DNA from: Actinomycetota bacterium
GTDB lineage: Bacteria; Actinomycetota; Actinomycetes; Actinomycetales; Microbacteriaceae
Assembly (NCBI GenBank): GCA_013297645.1
Contig: JAAFHU010000004.1
Span: forward strand, 1-38,077
Length of the DNA stretch: 38,077 bases
Direction of reading: 5' to 3'
A program made the translations under genes and the position numbers. This document shows, piece by piece, positions 15,007 through 25,761 of the stretch (position 1 is its first letter; each line of letters begins with the position of its first letter). The notes under the pieces are model-generated. The model was given only the letters and a program-made list of their open reading frames with translations, was not told the DNA's origin and searched no databases.

Positions 15007-15540
15007 ATGACGGCGGCGACGTGGACCTCGATCCTGCTGGTCGCCGTGGGGGCGGTGATCACACTCGTGTCGACGCTCGTCGTCGATGCGATCCGGTCGC
15101 GCCGCCAGCGCATAGTGCGGGCGGAGGAGCGGGCGGCGTCGCGCCGCCAGGGCGGCATCGGCTACGCGCGCACGGTACTCGACACCCTCGACGACCTGTG
15201 GGCCGACATGAACAACGCCCGCCGGCTGCAGGGCACTGACCACGGCTTCCGGGTCGAGACAGAATACAGTCGGCGCATCTACCGCACCTTCCTGCTGATT
15301 CCGGATGCCGCCATCCGCCAGCTCGTGCAGAACGGCATTTACGCGCTAAACAACTACGAGTTGCTCTACCCGATGCCCGGTCGCAATCCGGTGATGATTG
15401 ACGAGCAGCTCGAGATTGTGCTGGCCATGCGCCAGAACCTGGCCAGCTGGATCCGCGGCGACGAGCCAGACGAGACCGCGCTGGCGCGCCTCCAGGCGCG
15501 GGCCGACTACGTCGACGCGCGGATGGCCGGCGAGGACTAG
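15007..15540 (+). CDS. Hypothetical membrane-anchored protein, 177 aa
   Basis: One N-terminal membrane helix (SILLVAVGAVITLVSTLVVDAI, about residues 7-28) is followed by a strongly basic juxtamembrane stretch (RSRRQRIVRAEERAASRRQ), which places the rest in the cytoplasm by the positive-inside rule. The remainder is a helical, soluble domain of about 125 residues with no family that I recognise (GYARTVLDTLDDLWADMNNARRL; RIYRTFLLIPDAAIRQLVQNGIYALNNYELLYPM). It converges with the mycoredoxin gene, leaving 11 bases between the stops. The leaderless promoter fixes the start. Confidence 0.72.
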   Translation: MTAATWTSILLVAVGAVITLVSTLVVDAIRSRRQRIVRAEERAASRRQGGIGYARTVLDTLDDLWADMNNARRLQGTDHGFRVETEYSRRIYRTFLLIPDAAIRQLVQNGIYALNNYELLYPMPGRNPVMIDEQLEIVLAMRQNLASWIRGDEPDETALARLQARADYVDARMAGED

Positions 15541-15551
15541 ACCGGGTCGCT

Positions 15552-15785
15552 CTAGAGCTTGGCGAGCAGCTCGGCGTCGCTCGGCTCGACCTGGAACGAG
15601 CCGTCGGTGAAGACGATCACGGGAATGTTGGTTCGCCCGCTGATCGCCTTCGCGGCGTCCGCCGCCTCGGCGCTCTGCTCCACGTCGACGTAGTCGTAGT
15701 CGACGCCCTCCCGGTCGAGCAGGGCCTTGGAGCGGCGGCAGTCGGAGCACCAGTCGGCGCCGTACATCGTGATCTTCTCGGGCAT
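15552..15785 (-). CDS. Mycoredoxin / glutaredoxin-like thiol-disulfide protein
   Basis: This 77-residue cytosolic thioredoxin-fold protein carries the redox motif WCSDCRR (Cys13, Cys16), the TNIPVI segment with its cis-proline (Pro55) and a C-terminal DGSF turn in place of the usual GG. Actinobacterial proteins of this class (mycoredoxins and NrdH-like relatives) reduce mixed disulfides with mycothiol or supply electrons to target enzymes. It differs from NrdH, which usually has CVQC and WSGFRP. A CxDC active site, rather than CGYC of Mrx1, makes the partner uncertain. A TAGCCT -10 lies 6 bases before the ATG, so it is leaderless. Confidence 0.85.
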   Translation of the reverse strand: MPEKITMYGADWCSDCRRSKALLDREGVDYDYVDVEQSAEAADAAKAISGRTNIPVIVFTDGSFQVEPSDAELLAKL

Positions 15786-15791
15786 GACTCA

Positions 15792-15797
15792 AGGCTA
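15792..15797 (-). promoter_or_regulatory. -10 element, leaderless promoter of the mycoredoxin gene
   Basis: TAGCCT on the minus strand ends 6 bases before the ATG at 15785. It lies 13 bases from the opposing -10 of the AlaX-like gene, giving a second compact divergent leaderless pair. Confidence 0.5.
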
Positions 15798-15809
15798 CGC
15801 GGATCGATG

Positions 15810-15815
15810 TACCGT
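15810..15815 (+). promoter_or_regulatory. -10 element that fixes the start of the AlaX-like gene
   Basis: TACCGT ends 6 bases before the ATG at 15822. The upstream in-frame ATG at 15807 would lie before the predicted transcription start, so the shorter protein is preferred. Confidence 0.5.
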
Positions 15816-15821
15816 TGCCGG

Positions 15822-16649
15822 ATGCTGCCATCCACCGACACGGTCGTCACCTATCCCGACGGCGACACCCACTCGCTCTCCACCGTGCTGCACACCGAGG
15901 CACTGCCCGACGGCCGCCTGGCCGTACTGCTCGATCGCACCGCCTTCCACCCGGTGGATCACACGTGGCCCGACCAGGGGGCCGACCGCGGCACCCTGGG
16001 CGGACAGCCGATTGTCGACGCGATCGTCGGTGCGACCGACGGCGCGCAGCTCTTCGTCGGCCGCGACATCCCGGTGCGCAAGGGCGAGCCGGGCTGGGCT
16101 TTCGTTGTCGTGCACATCGTCGAGACCCCGGTGTCGGGGACCGTCGAGGTGGTGGTGGACGACGGCTACCGCCGCGCCCTGTCCGCCGGCCACACTGCCT
16201 GCCACCTGGCGTCGCTCGCGCTCAACCACGCCCTCGCCGGGGCGTGGTCGAAAGAGGTGATGGTCGATGCGGCCGGCTCGCCGAACTTTGACGCTCTCGC
16301 CATCGAGACCTCGACGATCCTGCCCGATGGCTCGGTCGACGTCTACCGAATCGGCAAGTCGCTGCGCAAGAAGGGTTTCGTCGCGACTGCGCTCGATGAC
16401 CGGGACGCAGTCGAGAGCGCGGCGAACGCCCGGCTGTCCGAGCTGCTCGCCACCCACGCCGCGGTGAGCATCGAGCGTGACGGGCACGGCCTGGCCGACC
16501 GGCGCTTCTGGGTCTGCGGTGACTACCGCATCCCGTGCGGTGGCACGCACGTCTCGTCTGTCGACGACCTCGGCGCGCTCGCCATCCGGCTCGAACGCAC
16601 CGACCTCGAGGGTGCTGTCGAGCTGGTGATGACCACTAGTCGTCGATGA
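15822..16649 (+). CDS. AlaX-like alanyl-tRNA editing family hydrolase
   Basis: This 275-residue cytosolic metal-dependent hydrolase is related to the editing domain of alanyl-tRNA synthetase. Such trans-acting proteins deacylate mischarged tRNAs, typically Ser-tRNA(Ala). The N-terminal FHPVDHTWPDQGADRGTL corresponds to the family's 'FyPegGGQpaDrGtl'. The metal site is GHTACH (His124, His128) plus CGGTH (Cys239, His243). The N-terminal GGGQ-like loop is degenerate here (HTWPDQGAD), and the first His motif lacks the usual basic residue in front, so substrate specificity may have changed. The longer ORF from 15807 is less likely because of the -10 position. The 3' end overlaps the convergent patatin-like gene by 14 bases. 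Confidence 0.82.
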   Translation: MLPSTDTVVTYPDGDTHSLSTVLHTEALPDGRLAVLLDRTAFHPVDHTWPDQGADRGTLGGQPIVDAIVGATDGAQLFVGRDIPVRKGEPGWAFVVVHIVETPVSGTVEVVVDDGYRRALSAGHTACHLASLALNHALAGAWSKEVMVDAAGSPNFDALAIETSTILPDGSVDVYRIGKSLRKKGFVATALDDRDAVESAANARLSELLATHAAVSIERDGHGLADRRFWVCGDYRIPCGGTHVSSVDDLGALAIRLERTDLEGAVELVMTTSRR

Positions 16650-19600
16650 AGAGGTCGAGCACGTCGCCCAGACGGCCGTAGCCGCCACCGGTGAAGCACT
16701 CGACCGCGCTGCCCGTTTTGCCGCACTCGGCCTGGGTCTCGGCCTCGAGGCGCAGCCGGGTTCGGCTGAACGACGAGATCGTCCAGCCGAGCGGAACCGA
16801 TACCGACGGTGTCGTCGACGGCTGCACCACGGCGACTCCCTGCGGCACCTGCTCGCGCACCTCGTCGAGGGCCGCCGCGCACACGGTGTCGGTGGCCGGG
16901 CAGACGTTGTCCAGCTCCGTGCTCAGCCGGGTGAGCCAGGACGAGGCCGTGAGCAGGCCGCGCGGCGCCTGCAGCAGCGCGGTGAGGGGAATGAGCGCTT
17001 CGGGTCGGGTGCCGTCGGGGGTCGCCGTGACATCCGCCCCCGCGTTGTTGCTGATGTACATGACGATCGGCACGACGTAGGGCAGGTCGGCGCCATTGGC
17101 CCGGGCGTTGGTCGCGGTGATGAGCTGCACCAGCTCGGGCGAGAGATCGGCGATCGTGCCCAGGGCGGTGTTGTCGGTGAGGCCGCCGTCGACGAGCTGC
17201 ATGTCGCTCACCGTCTTGCAGTCCGCAGGCAGGGTCTCATTCGAGATGCGCCCCGCCGGGCTGAGCACCGGGAAGCGCGCCGACAGCTCGGAGGCGGTCG
17301 CCCAGTCGAGCGAGAAGATGCAGTTGCCGATGTAATCCTGCAGGTCGACCGTGTTGGCGACCTCGGCATCCTCGCCGTTGCAGGTGGGAACACTGGGCCC
17401 CTCGACCGTGCCCTGCTCCGCGCTCACCTGGGTGGTGAGGTCGAGCTGGCTGACGACCACTCGGCAGTTCGAGATCGAGTCGGTCGTGTTGAAGACCATG
17501 TAGCCGGTCGGTGCCTGCGGCTCGACGTCATAGGGCTGCGCGAACTGCGGGGCGTCCTGTGCCCAGGTCGCCTCCTGCAGAGCGGTGCGGTCCTGCCACG
17601 CCCACTCGCCGAGCAGGTTGCCGTAGTCGACCGGGCTCGGCACGCGCAGACCCGTGACGCTGCCGACGAGGTCGCCGCCGAGCAGGCCAGCGATGCCGGC
17701 CGCGAGGGCGCCGGAGCCGCCGAGCGGCGTCGTGTCGAGATCAGCGGATGAGGTCGCGGCATTGCCCTCCTGCTGGAAGCTGGCGATGCCGATGCTGCCA
17801 CCGCTCGCCCCGCTCGAGAGCAGGGTCGAGCCCGCCGCGCACGAGCCGTCGCGCGGCAGCTCGCGCAGCACGTCGACGGTCCAGGTCGCGGCCCGGATGC
17901 CCCCGCCCTCGGCGGCGACGAGCAGCAGCGGCACCGCGCTCGCACCGCTCTCGGGAAGGGTGAGCGCGCACTCCTGCGCGTCGTACCAGGCCGTGAAGCC
18001 GGTGCGCAGGGTGTCCCGCTCGGCGAACCCGCCCGGCTCGATGGTGCGAATCGCGTGCAGCGCGGGTGCGCCGTCGACGAGGGAGACGACGATGGGCAGC
18101 AGCACGAGAAGGGTGACGACCGGGGTCGCGCGCAGCCGTAGCAACTGGAAGACCTCGAGCGGCCTGGCCTGCCCGAGCGCGAGGATGAGCGCGCCGATGA
18201 GGGTCGTCCACGCCCCGATGAGAAGCACGAGCAGGGCGACCGGCCCGATGGCGTAGGCGACCACCCGCGGGAAGACGAGCAGCACGACGATCACCAGCAC
18301 CGAGATGGCGACGACCCAGCGGCCTGCCGCGCGCAGCGAGGCGATGACCCGCTCGTCGGTCGGGGCGTCGTCGCTGAACGCGGCGGCGACGACTGCCGTC
18401 GGCGACCCAGTGTCGCGCTCCCGCGGCGCGGAGTTCAGCCAGCGCCGCACCGCGACCACCGCGACGAGTGCGAGAACGCCCAGCGCAACCTCGATGACGA
18501 GCAGAGACCAGAAGCTCGACGCGAAGCGCGAGCCGTCAAAAGCACCGGATGCCGCGAGCAGCAGCGGCGACAGCAACGCCTTGAACGGCCCTAGCGCCCA
18601 GATCGCGACCCACGCCAGCGCCAGCAGGTCGCCTGCGAGGCTGACGGCCGCGGCTCGCCCGTCGAGCTTGCTGGTCAGTAGCGGTGCCGCGAGCCCATAC
18701 CCCCGCCAGCGCACGAAGGCCGACCCCGCGGCGATGGCCACGATGATCCCGATGAAGACGAGGGTGGTCTGCCAGTCGACCGAGCGGCCTCCCGTCACGG
18801 CCCAGAGCACCAGGGCGACGGCGGCGGTGGCGGCGGCGAAGGCGAACCAGGGCCAGGTCGCGGCATCCGCGCGTTCGTCCGTCGCGGTCGTGCGCCGGCG
18901 GTAGTGCCGAGCGCGCTGCCGACCGAGCGCGACGATACTGAGGCCGGTTAGCAGGAAGGCGGCGGTGGAGAAGAGGATCGCGGGAACGTTGAACGACGGC
19001 ATCCAGCTGAGCCCGCTGAGCGGGTACTGCAACCAGCTTCGGTAGACGTCGGGCACCTGCTCGAGCACACCGTCGGCGCTGACGAGGGTGATCACGCCGA
19101 CAGCGATGACGACGAGGGCGCTCAGCCGCTGGGCATAGAGGGCGAGAAGCGTGGTTCCGATGGCCCTGCGCACCGGAACGCCGAGCAGGCTGCCCAGCAG
19201 CGCATAGAGCACGAGCACGAGCGTGGCCGCCCATTTCGCGTAGACGACGACGGCCAGCACGATCGGCAGCCGCTCGTCTCCGGTGAGGGCGAGCGCGGCC
19301 AGGAGGGCGTCCTCGATGAGGTCGAAGGCGATGACGCTGTAGAGCAGCACGAGGGGGCGATCAGCGCTGCGGCCCTCGGAGCGCTCGGCGAAGCGGAACA
19401 GCCGGTAGGCGAGCACGCCGTAGGCCGTGATGAACAGCAGGTCGACGAGCGCGTGGCCGACGATGAGGGCCGTGGGCGAGAATGCGGCACTGCGCCAGTC
19501 GGCCCAGGCGTCGAGTTCGGAGCCGGCCCCGAGTCCGATCACGTCGGCGATGGCGTGTGTGTGGCCGTCGGCGGCGAGTACCTCGCCGACGAGGCGGCTC

Positions 19601-19680
19601 AGCTCGTTGAGGGTGACGAGGGCGGCGATGCCGAGCACGACGAGGGCGGTCGAGCTGCCGATGGTGCGTCGAATGCGCAT
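16636..19680 (-). CDS. Polytopic membrane protein with C-terminal patatin-like hydrolase domain
   Basis: This 1014-residue fusion-type protein has roughly 12-14 predicted membrane helices across residues 1-555, for example ALIVGHALVDLLFITAYGVL and LVLVLYALLGSLLGV. A patatin-like hydrolase domain follows. That domain has the oxyanion glycine run EGGGIRAA (Gly592-594), the nucleophile elbow GASGG (Ser626) and the DGG motif of the Ser/Asp dyad (VDGGLTDN, Asp831). Patatins hydrolyse acyl esters of phospholipids or other lipids. All ten cysteines are in the hydrolase region and none in the membrane part, suggesting disulfides and an exported catalytic domain. The TTG start of the ORF track is replaced by the ATG at 19680 because TAGATT lies 7 bases upstream. 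Natural substrate is unknown. Confidence 0.85.
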   Translation of the reverse strand: MRIRRTIGSSTALVVLGIAALVTLNELSRLVGEVLAADGHTHAIADVIGLGAGSELDAWADWRSAAFSPTALIVGHALVDLLFITAYGVLAYRLFRFAERSEGRSADRPLVLLYSVIAFDLIEDALLAALALTGDERLPIVLAVVVYAKWAATLVLVLYALLGSLLGVPVRRAIGTTLLALYAQRLSALVVIAVGVITLVSADGVLEQVPDVYRSWLQYPLSGLSWMPSFNVPAILFSTAAFLLTGLSIVALGRQRARHYRRRTTATDERADAATWPWFAFAAATAAVALVLWAVTGGRSVDWQTTLVFIGIIVAIAAGSAFVRWRGYGLAAPLLTSKLDGRAAAVSLAGDLLALAWVAIWALGPFKALLSPLLLAASGAFDGSRFASSFWSLLVIEVALGVLALVAVVAVRRWLNSAPRERDTGSPTAVVAAAFSDDAPTDERVIASLRAAGRWVVAISVLVIVVLLVFPRVVAYAIGPVALLVLLIGAWTTLIGALILALGQARPLEVFQLLRLRATPVVTLLVLLPIVVSLVDGAPALHAIRTIEPGGFAERDTLRTGFTAWYDAQECALTLPESGASAVPLLLVAAEGGGIRAATWTVDVLRELPRDGSCAAGSTLLSSGASGGSIGIASFQQEGNAATSSADLDTTPLGGSGALAAGIAGLLGGDLVGSVTGLRVPSPVDYGNLLGEWAWQDRTALQEATWAQDAPQFAQPYDVEPQAPTGYMVFNTTDSISNCRVVVSQLDLTTQVSAEQGTVEGPSVPTCNGEDAEVANTVDLQDYIGNCIFSLDWATASELSARFPVLSPAGRISNETLPADCKTVSDMQLVDGGLTDNTALGTIADLSPELVQLITATNARANGADLPYVVPIVMYISNNAGADVTATPDGTRPEALIPLTALLQAPRGLLTASSWLTRLSTELDNVCPATDTVCAAALDEVREQVPQGVAVVQPSTTPSVSVPLGWTISSFSRTRLRLEAETQAECGKTGSAVECFTGGGYGRLGDVLDLFIDD

Positions 19681-19687
19681 GCGGCGC

Positions 19688-19693
19688 AATCTA
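19688..19693 (-). promoter_or_regulatory. -10 element of the patatin-like membrane protein gene
   Basis: TAGATT on the minus strand ends 7 bases before the ATG at 19680. It overlaps the upstream TTG, which therefore is unlikely to be the start. Confidence 0.4.
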
Positions 19694-19752
19694 CTAGCCG
19701 TGGAATGACACGTCTAGGGCAAGCCGTAGCACGCGCGAAACACGTGGATTGC

Positions 19753-19758
19753 TAGGCT
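19753..19758 (+). promoter_or_regulatory. Candidate -10 of the gcv operon
   Basis: TAGGCT predicts transcription from about 19765, roughly 30 bases before the first glycine aptamer. The -35 is not recognisable. Position relative to the riboswitch is the main support. Confidence 0.4.
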
Positions 19759-19793
19759 GGGCCCACAATCGAATACCGGGCCGTTCAACACGA

Positions 19794-20009
19794 TGCGGGA
19801 GAGTTCGGTGCATTCCTCCCGAGGGGGAGCGCACGGGACACCGAAGGAGCAAGCCTCCCTGCCAATCTCTCAGGTTCATGTACCGCACCGTCTAGGCCGC
19901 TCTGAAAAGTGCTTGCTTCGCAAGCGGGTCGCGCCTGTCGCGACCTGTGAATGCAGGCCGCCCACGGTGAAAGCTGCAACCCAGCGAAGCTCTCAGGCCT
20001 ATGACAGAG
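19794..20009 (+). ncRNA. Tandem glycine riboswitch (two aptamers)
   Basis: This is the gcv leader. Aptamer 1 spans about 19794-19887, closed by TGCGG/CCGCA. It contains GGGAGAG near the 5' end and the conserved core CACCGAAGGAGCAA...CCAATCTCTCAGG. Aptamer 2 spans about 19900-20009, closed by CTCTG (19900-19904) and CAGAG (20005-20009). Its core GGTGAAAGCTGCAACCC...GCTCTCAGGCC matches the second-aptamer consensus. A short linker joins them. Glycine binding classically turns on glycine cleavage genes so that excess glycine is degraded. The ORF-track start for gcvT (20001) falls inside aptamer 2 and is therefore wrong. Confidence 0.95.
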
Positions 20010-20012
20010 GGG

Positions 20013-20047
20013 GAGTTCTGCCCGAAGCAACCATGCTTGGAGAACTC
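20013..20047 (+). promoter_or_regulatory. Riboswitch expression platform: SD-sequestering hairpin
   Basis: GAGTTCT (20013-20019) pairs perfectly with AGAACTC (20041-20047). Inside it, AAGCA (20025-20029) pairs with TGCTT (20034-20038). The GGAG ribosome site (20039-20042) is buried in this helix, six bases before the GTG at 20049. No terminator hairpin with U run is present, so control is most likely at translation initiation, with glycine binding expected to free the site. Confidence 0.6.
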
Positions 20048-20048
20048 T

Positions 20049-21146
20049 GTGCCCGATCGATATAGCCCCCTTCACCAGCTTCACGTCGACGCCGGCGCGA
20101 GCTTCACCGACTTCGCGGGCTGGCAGATGCCGGTCAGCTACGGCAGCGACCTCGCCGAGCACCACGCGGTGCGCACGAGCGCGGGCATCTTCGACATCTC
20201 GCACATGGCAGAAATCCGGGTAGACGGGCCGGATGCCGCCGCCTTCCTCGACTACGCCCTCGCCGGCAAGCTGTCGGCCATCGCCCCCCTCCAGGCCAAG
20301 TACTCGCTGCTGCTCACGGAGCAGGGCGGCATCATCGACGACCTCGTCGTCTACCGCGGGGGCGACCGGCCGTCGGCCTTCCTCGTGGTCGCGAACGCCG
20401 GCAATCGCCATGAGGTGGTCATGGCGCTGCAGGAGCGCTCCGCGGGCTTCAAGGTCGCTGTTGCCGACGAGAGCGACATCGTCTCACTGATCGCCGTGCA
20501 GGGCCCGCTCGCGCGGGGCATCGTCGAGGCAGTGCTGGCCGACGACCTCAGCGAGCTGAAGTACTACTGGGGCCACGAGACCACCTGGCAGGGCGGCCGC
20601 TGCTTCGTCGCCCGCACCGGCTACACCGGCGAGGACGGCTTCGAGCTCTACATCAACGTGAATCAGGCGGCCGAGCTCTGGGGCGCGCTGCGCGCGGCCG
20701 GCGGCGACACGCTCAGCCCCGCAGGCCTGGCGAGCCGCGACACTCTGCGGCTCGAGGCCGGGATGCCGCTCTACGGGCACGAGCTCGGTGTCGACACGTT
20801 CCCGGTTCAGGCCGGCCTCGGCCGAGTCGTGGCGATGGCGAAGGAGGGCGACTTCGTCGGCAGGGCCGCAGTCGAGGCCGGCCCGGCATCCACCGCCCGT
20901 CTGCTCGTGGGCCTCACGACCGAGGGCAAACGCGCGGGGCGCGCGGGCTACCCGGTCTTCGACGGCGACCGCGAGGTCGGGGTCATCACGAGCGGCGCGC
21001 TCTCGCCGACGCTCGGCTACCCCATCGCCATGGCCTACGTCGACCCCGACGCGGCCGAGTCCACCAGTCTGGCGATCGACGTGCGGGGAACCCGCATCGA
21101 CGCATCCGTAGTGAAACTGCCCTTCTACAAGAGAGAGTCCAAGTAA
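20049..21146 (+). CDS. gcvT: Glycine cleavage system T protein (aminomethyltransferase)
   Basis: This 365-residue tetrahydrofolate-dependent enzyme releases ammonia from the aminomethyl-lipoyl arm of protein H and makes 5,10-methylene-THF. Family features include [38 protein letters not shown] near the N-terminus, and [12 protein letters not shown] and [21 protein letters not shown] in the middle. A C-terminal folate-binding GCV_T_C domain includes [21 protein letters not shown]. The GTG at 20049 is chosen because GGAG lies six bases upstream; the ORF-track start at 20001 is within the riboswitch. Its stop overlaps the gcvH start by one base (TAATG). It is the first gene of the operon and directly riboswitch-controlled. 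Confidence 0.96.
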   Translation: MPDRYSPLHQLHVDAGASFTDFAGWQMPVSYGSDLAEHHAVRTSAGIFDISHMAEIRVDGPDAAAFLDYALAGKLSAIAPLQAKYSLLLTEQGGIIDDLVVYRGGDRPSAFLVVANAGNRHEVVMALQERSAGFKVAVADESDIVSLIAVQGPLARGIVEAVLADDLSELKYYWGHETTWQGGRCFVARTGYTGEDGFELYINVNQAAELWGALRAAGGDTLSPAGLASRDTLRLEAGMPLYGHELGVDTFPVQAGLGRVVAMAKEGDFVGRAAVEAGPASTARLLVGLTTEGKRAGRAGYPVFDGDREVGVITSGALSPTLGYPIAMAYVDPDAAESTSLAIDVRGTRIDASVVKLPFYKRESK

Positions 21147-21516
21147 TGGCCGACGCAACCACCCTGCAGTACACCGCTGAACACGAATGGGTGCTGGTGG
21201 AGGGCGACACCGCCACCGTCGGCATCACCGCCTACGCGGCAGAGAAACTCGGCGACGTCGTCTTCGTCGAGCTGCCGAAGGTCGGCTCCGACGTCGCCTC
21301 GGGCACCGTCGTCGGCGAGATCGAGTCGACCAAGTCGGTCGGCGAGCTCTTCGCCCCCGTCAACGGCACGGTGGCCGCAGCCAACGACGCCGTCGTCAGC
21401 GACCCATCGCTCGTCAACTCCGACCCGTTCGGCGAGGGCTGGCTGATCAAGGTCGCCTTCACGTCGCTGCCGACCCTCATGACTTACGCCGAGTACAGCG
21501 AGCTGGTGGGCGAGTA

Positions 21517-21517
<1 letters not shown>
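21146..21517 (+). CDS. gcvH: Glycine cleavage system H protein (lipoyl carrier)
   Basis: This 123-residue lipoyl carrier protein shuttles the aminomethyl group between the P and T proteins and electrons to the L protein. The lipoylation site is Lys63 in the [15 protein letters not shown] motif. The preceding [35 protein letters not shown] is canonical. Start and stop overlap both neighbours by one base (TAATG and TAGTG), indicating tight translational coupling and stoichiometric expression. The lipoyl ligase and the L protein (dihydrolipoamide dehydrogenase) are not in this window and must be encoded elsewhere. Confidence 0.97.
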
Positions 21518-24360
<2,843 letters not shown>

Positions 24361-24427
24361 GTCGGCAAGCTCTCAATCGGCGTCCCGCAGTGCTTGTTGG
24401 CGCGCCGCCGGGCAACGCCTCGATCGG

Positions 24428-25201
24428 CTAGGCGCCGAACAGGCTGGGGAAGCTCGCATACGCCCACGCGTAGCCGACGAAGACGGCCGCGTCGAGCAGG
24501 AAGTGCGTGACGACGAGCGGCAGCAGCCGCCCGTATTTCGTGTAGAGCCATCCGAAGAGCACGCCCATGGCGAGGTTCGCCACGAAGGCGCCGAAGCCCT
24601 GGTACAGGTGGTAGCTGCCCCGCAGCACCGCCGACGAGATGATGATGCGCCAGCGGCCCCAGCCGAGTTGGCCGAGCCGCTCGAAGAGGTAGCCGACGAC
24701 GATGAACTCCTCGACGAGCCCGGCCCGCAGGGCCGAGAGCAGCAGCACTGGCACCGTCCACCAGTAGGCGTCGAGCGCGGTCGGCACGACCGACACGCTG
24801 ATGCCGATCGCCCGGCCGAAGAAATAGAAGGCCAGGCCGGGGATGCCGACGGCCAGTGCCAGCAGCACTCCCCATCCAGCGTCCCGCGCCGGCCGCTCGA
24901 CGCTGACCCCGAGGCGTGCCAGGTGCGGCCGCGAGGCGTTCCACAGCAGGTAGCAGACTAGGCCGACGGGCATGAGGTCGAAGAAGATGCCGAGCAGCTG
25001 GTAGACGAGGTCGAAGATCTGACGGTCGCTCAGCGACGAGTTGAGGGTCGCGGTCTGCTGCGAGAGGGCTTCTTCGCGGGTGAGGCGGTTGATGATGGCG
25101 ACGACGGAGTACACGGCGCTCGCCCCCAGCGAGAGACCGAGCACGATGCCGATCTCGGCGCCGATGCGGCGGCGCGACGGCTCGGCGTAGGGGGTGCTCA
25201 C
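24428..25201 (-). CDS. CPBP family intramembrane glutamic endopeptidase
   Basis: This 257-residue membrane protein of the CPBP (CAAX protease / bacteriocin-processing) family has seven to eight predicted helices. The catalytic motif region reads GLVEEFIVVGYLFERL (Glu164-Glu165). The second conserved block is RGSYHLYQG (Arg194, His198) and the third is VTHFLLD (His233, Asp237). This matches the EExxx..., 'FxxxH' and 'HxxxN/D' pattern of the family, which includes eukaryotic Rce1 and bacterial immunity proteins. It is the last gene of the opp operon and overlaps the PH-like gene by four bases (ATGA). Substrate is unknown; possible processing or clearance of exported peptides is inference from context only. 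Confidence 0.88.
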   Translation of the reverse strand: MSTPYAEPSRRRIGAEIGIVLGLSLGASAVYSVVAIINRLTREEALSQQTATLNSSLSDRQIFDLVYQLLGIFFDLMPVGLVCYLLWNASRPHLARLGVSVERPARDAGWGVLLALAVGIPGLAFYFFGRAIGISVSVVPTALDAYWWTVPVLLLSALRAGLVEEFIVVGYLFERLGQLGWGRWRIIISSAVLRGSYHLYQGFGAFVANLAMGVLFGWLYTKYGRLLPLVVTHFLLDAAVFVGYAWAYASFPSLFGA

Positions 25202-25761
25202 AGCACGCCCACGAGCGTCACCACCACGACCGCCACCGCGAGCCCTGCTCCGATAGCCAGTGCCGGGGCATCCCAGCGGGACACCACCGGCGTGGGGGCC
25301 GGCGCGGCCTCGTCGTGCAGCAGCCGCAGCGCGTCGGCGTACCGATGGAAGTCGGCGCTCCCCGCGCCCAGCTTGCCGCGGGTGAGGGTGCCGAGGACGA
25401 GGCCCCGGTCACGGGGCGCAGTGACGCCGCTCGCGGTGATCCGGCGGCCGTCGTCGAGCTCGAGGGTCAGGCTGAGGTTCTGTCGCACCGCGACGACGCG
25501 GCTCCACGGCACCTCGTGCACCCGTCCGATGTTCGTCACCACGACCTTGGTGTCGTCGTAGCGGATGTGCGGGTGGAAGAGCACCATGCCGAGCGCCCAG
25601 AGCACGAGTGCGACGATCGACGCCGTCGCCGCCAGCTTCCAGAGGTCGCCGCGGAATACCGCGTCCACGACGATGAGCAGGCCGACAGCCGCAACGAGCC
25701 AGAATGCGATACCGGTTCCGGTGTCGCGGACCAGGTAGCTGTGACTGCGGGGCTCGGTCAT
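25198..25761 (-). CDS. PH-domain-like membrane protein
   Basis: This 187-residue protein has two N-terminal helices (GIAFWLVAAVGLLIVVDAVF; AATASIVALVLWALGMVLF). A bacterial PH-like beta domain follows (residues about 65-120: HPHIRYDDTKVVVTNIGRVHEVPWSRVVAVR...LTLELDDGRRI). The 'vt.rgl.v.N..r..evPW..v..V' pattern is typical of actinobacterial PH domain proteins (bPH2/bPH6-like). A final C-terminal helix follows (ALAIGAGLAVAVVVVTLVGVL). The ORF track fuses it with upstream out-of-frame sequence; the ATG at 25761 overlapping the oppF stop is the real start. Being coupled on both sides (ATGA) ties it to the transporter and the protease, but its function is unknown. Confidence 0.8.
   Translation of the reverse strand: MTEPRSHSYLVRDTGTGIAFWLVAAVGLLIVVDAVFRGDLWKLAATASIVALVLWALGMVLFHPHIRYDDTKVVVTNIGRVHEVPWSRVVAVRQNLSLTLELDDGRRITASGVTAPRDRGLVLGTLTRGKLGAGSADFHRYADALRLLHDEAAPAPTPVVSRWDAPALAIGAGLAVAVVVVTLVGVL

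Noticed and set aside
15807-15821. Upstream ATG of the AlaX-like gene
   Set aside because: It lies before the transcription start predicted from TACCGT at 15810-15815, and it has no ribosome site.
20001-20048. Upstream start of gcvT given in the ORF track
   Set aside because: The ATG at 20001 is part of the second glycine aptamer. The GTG at 20049 has its own GGAG site.
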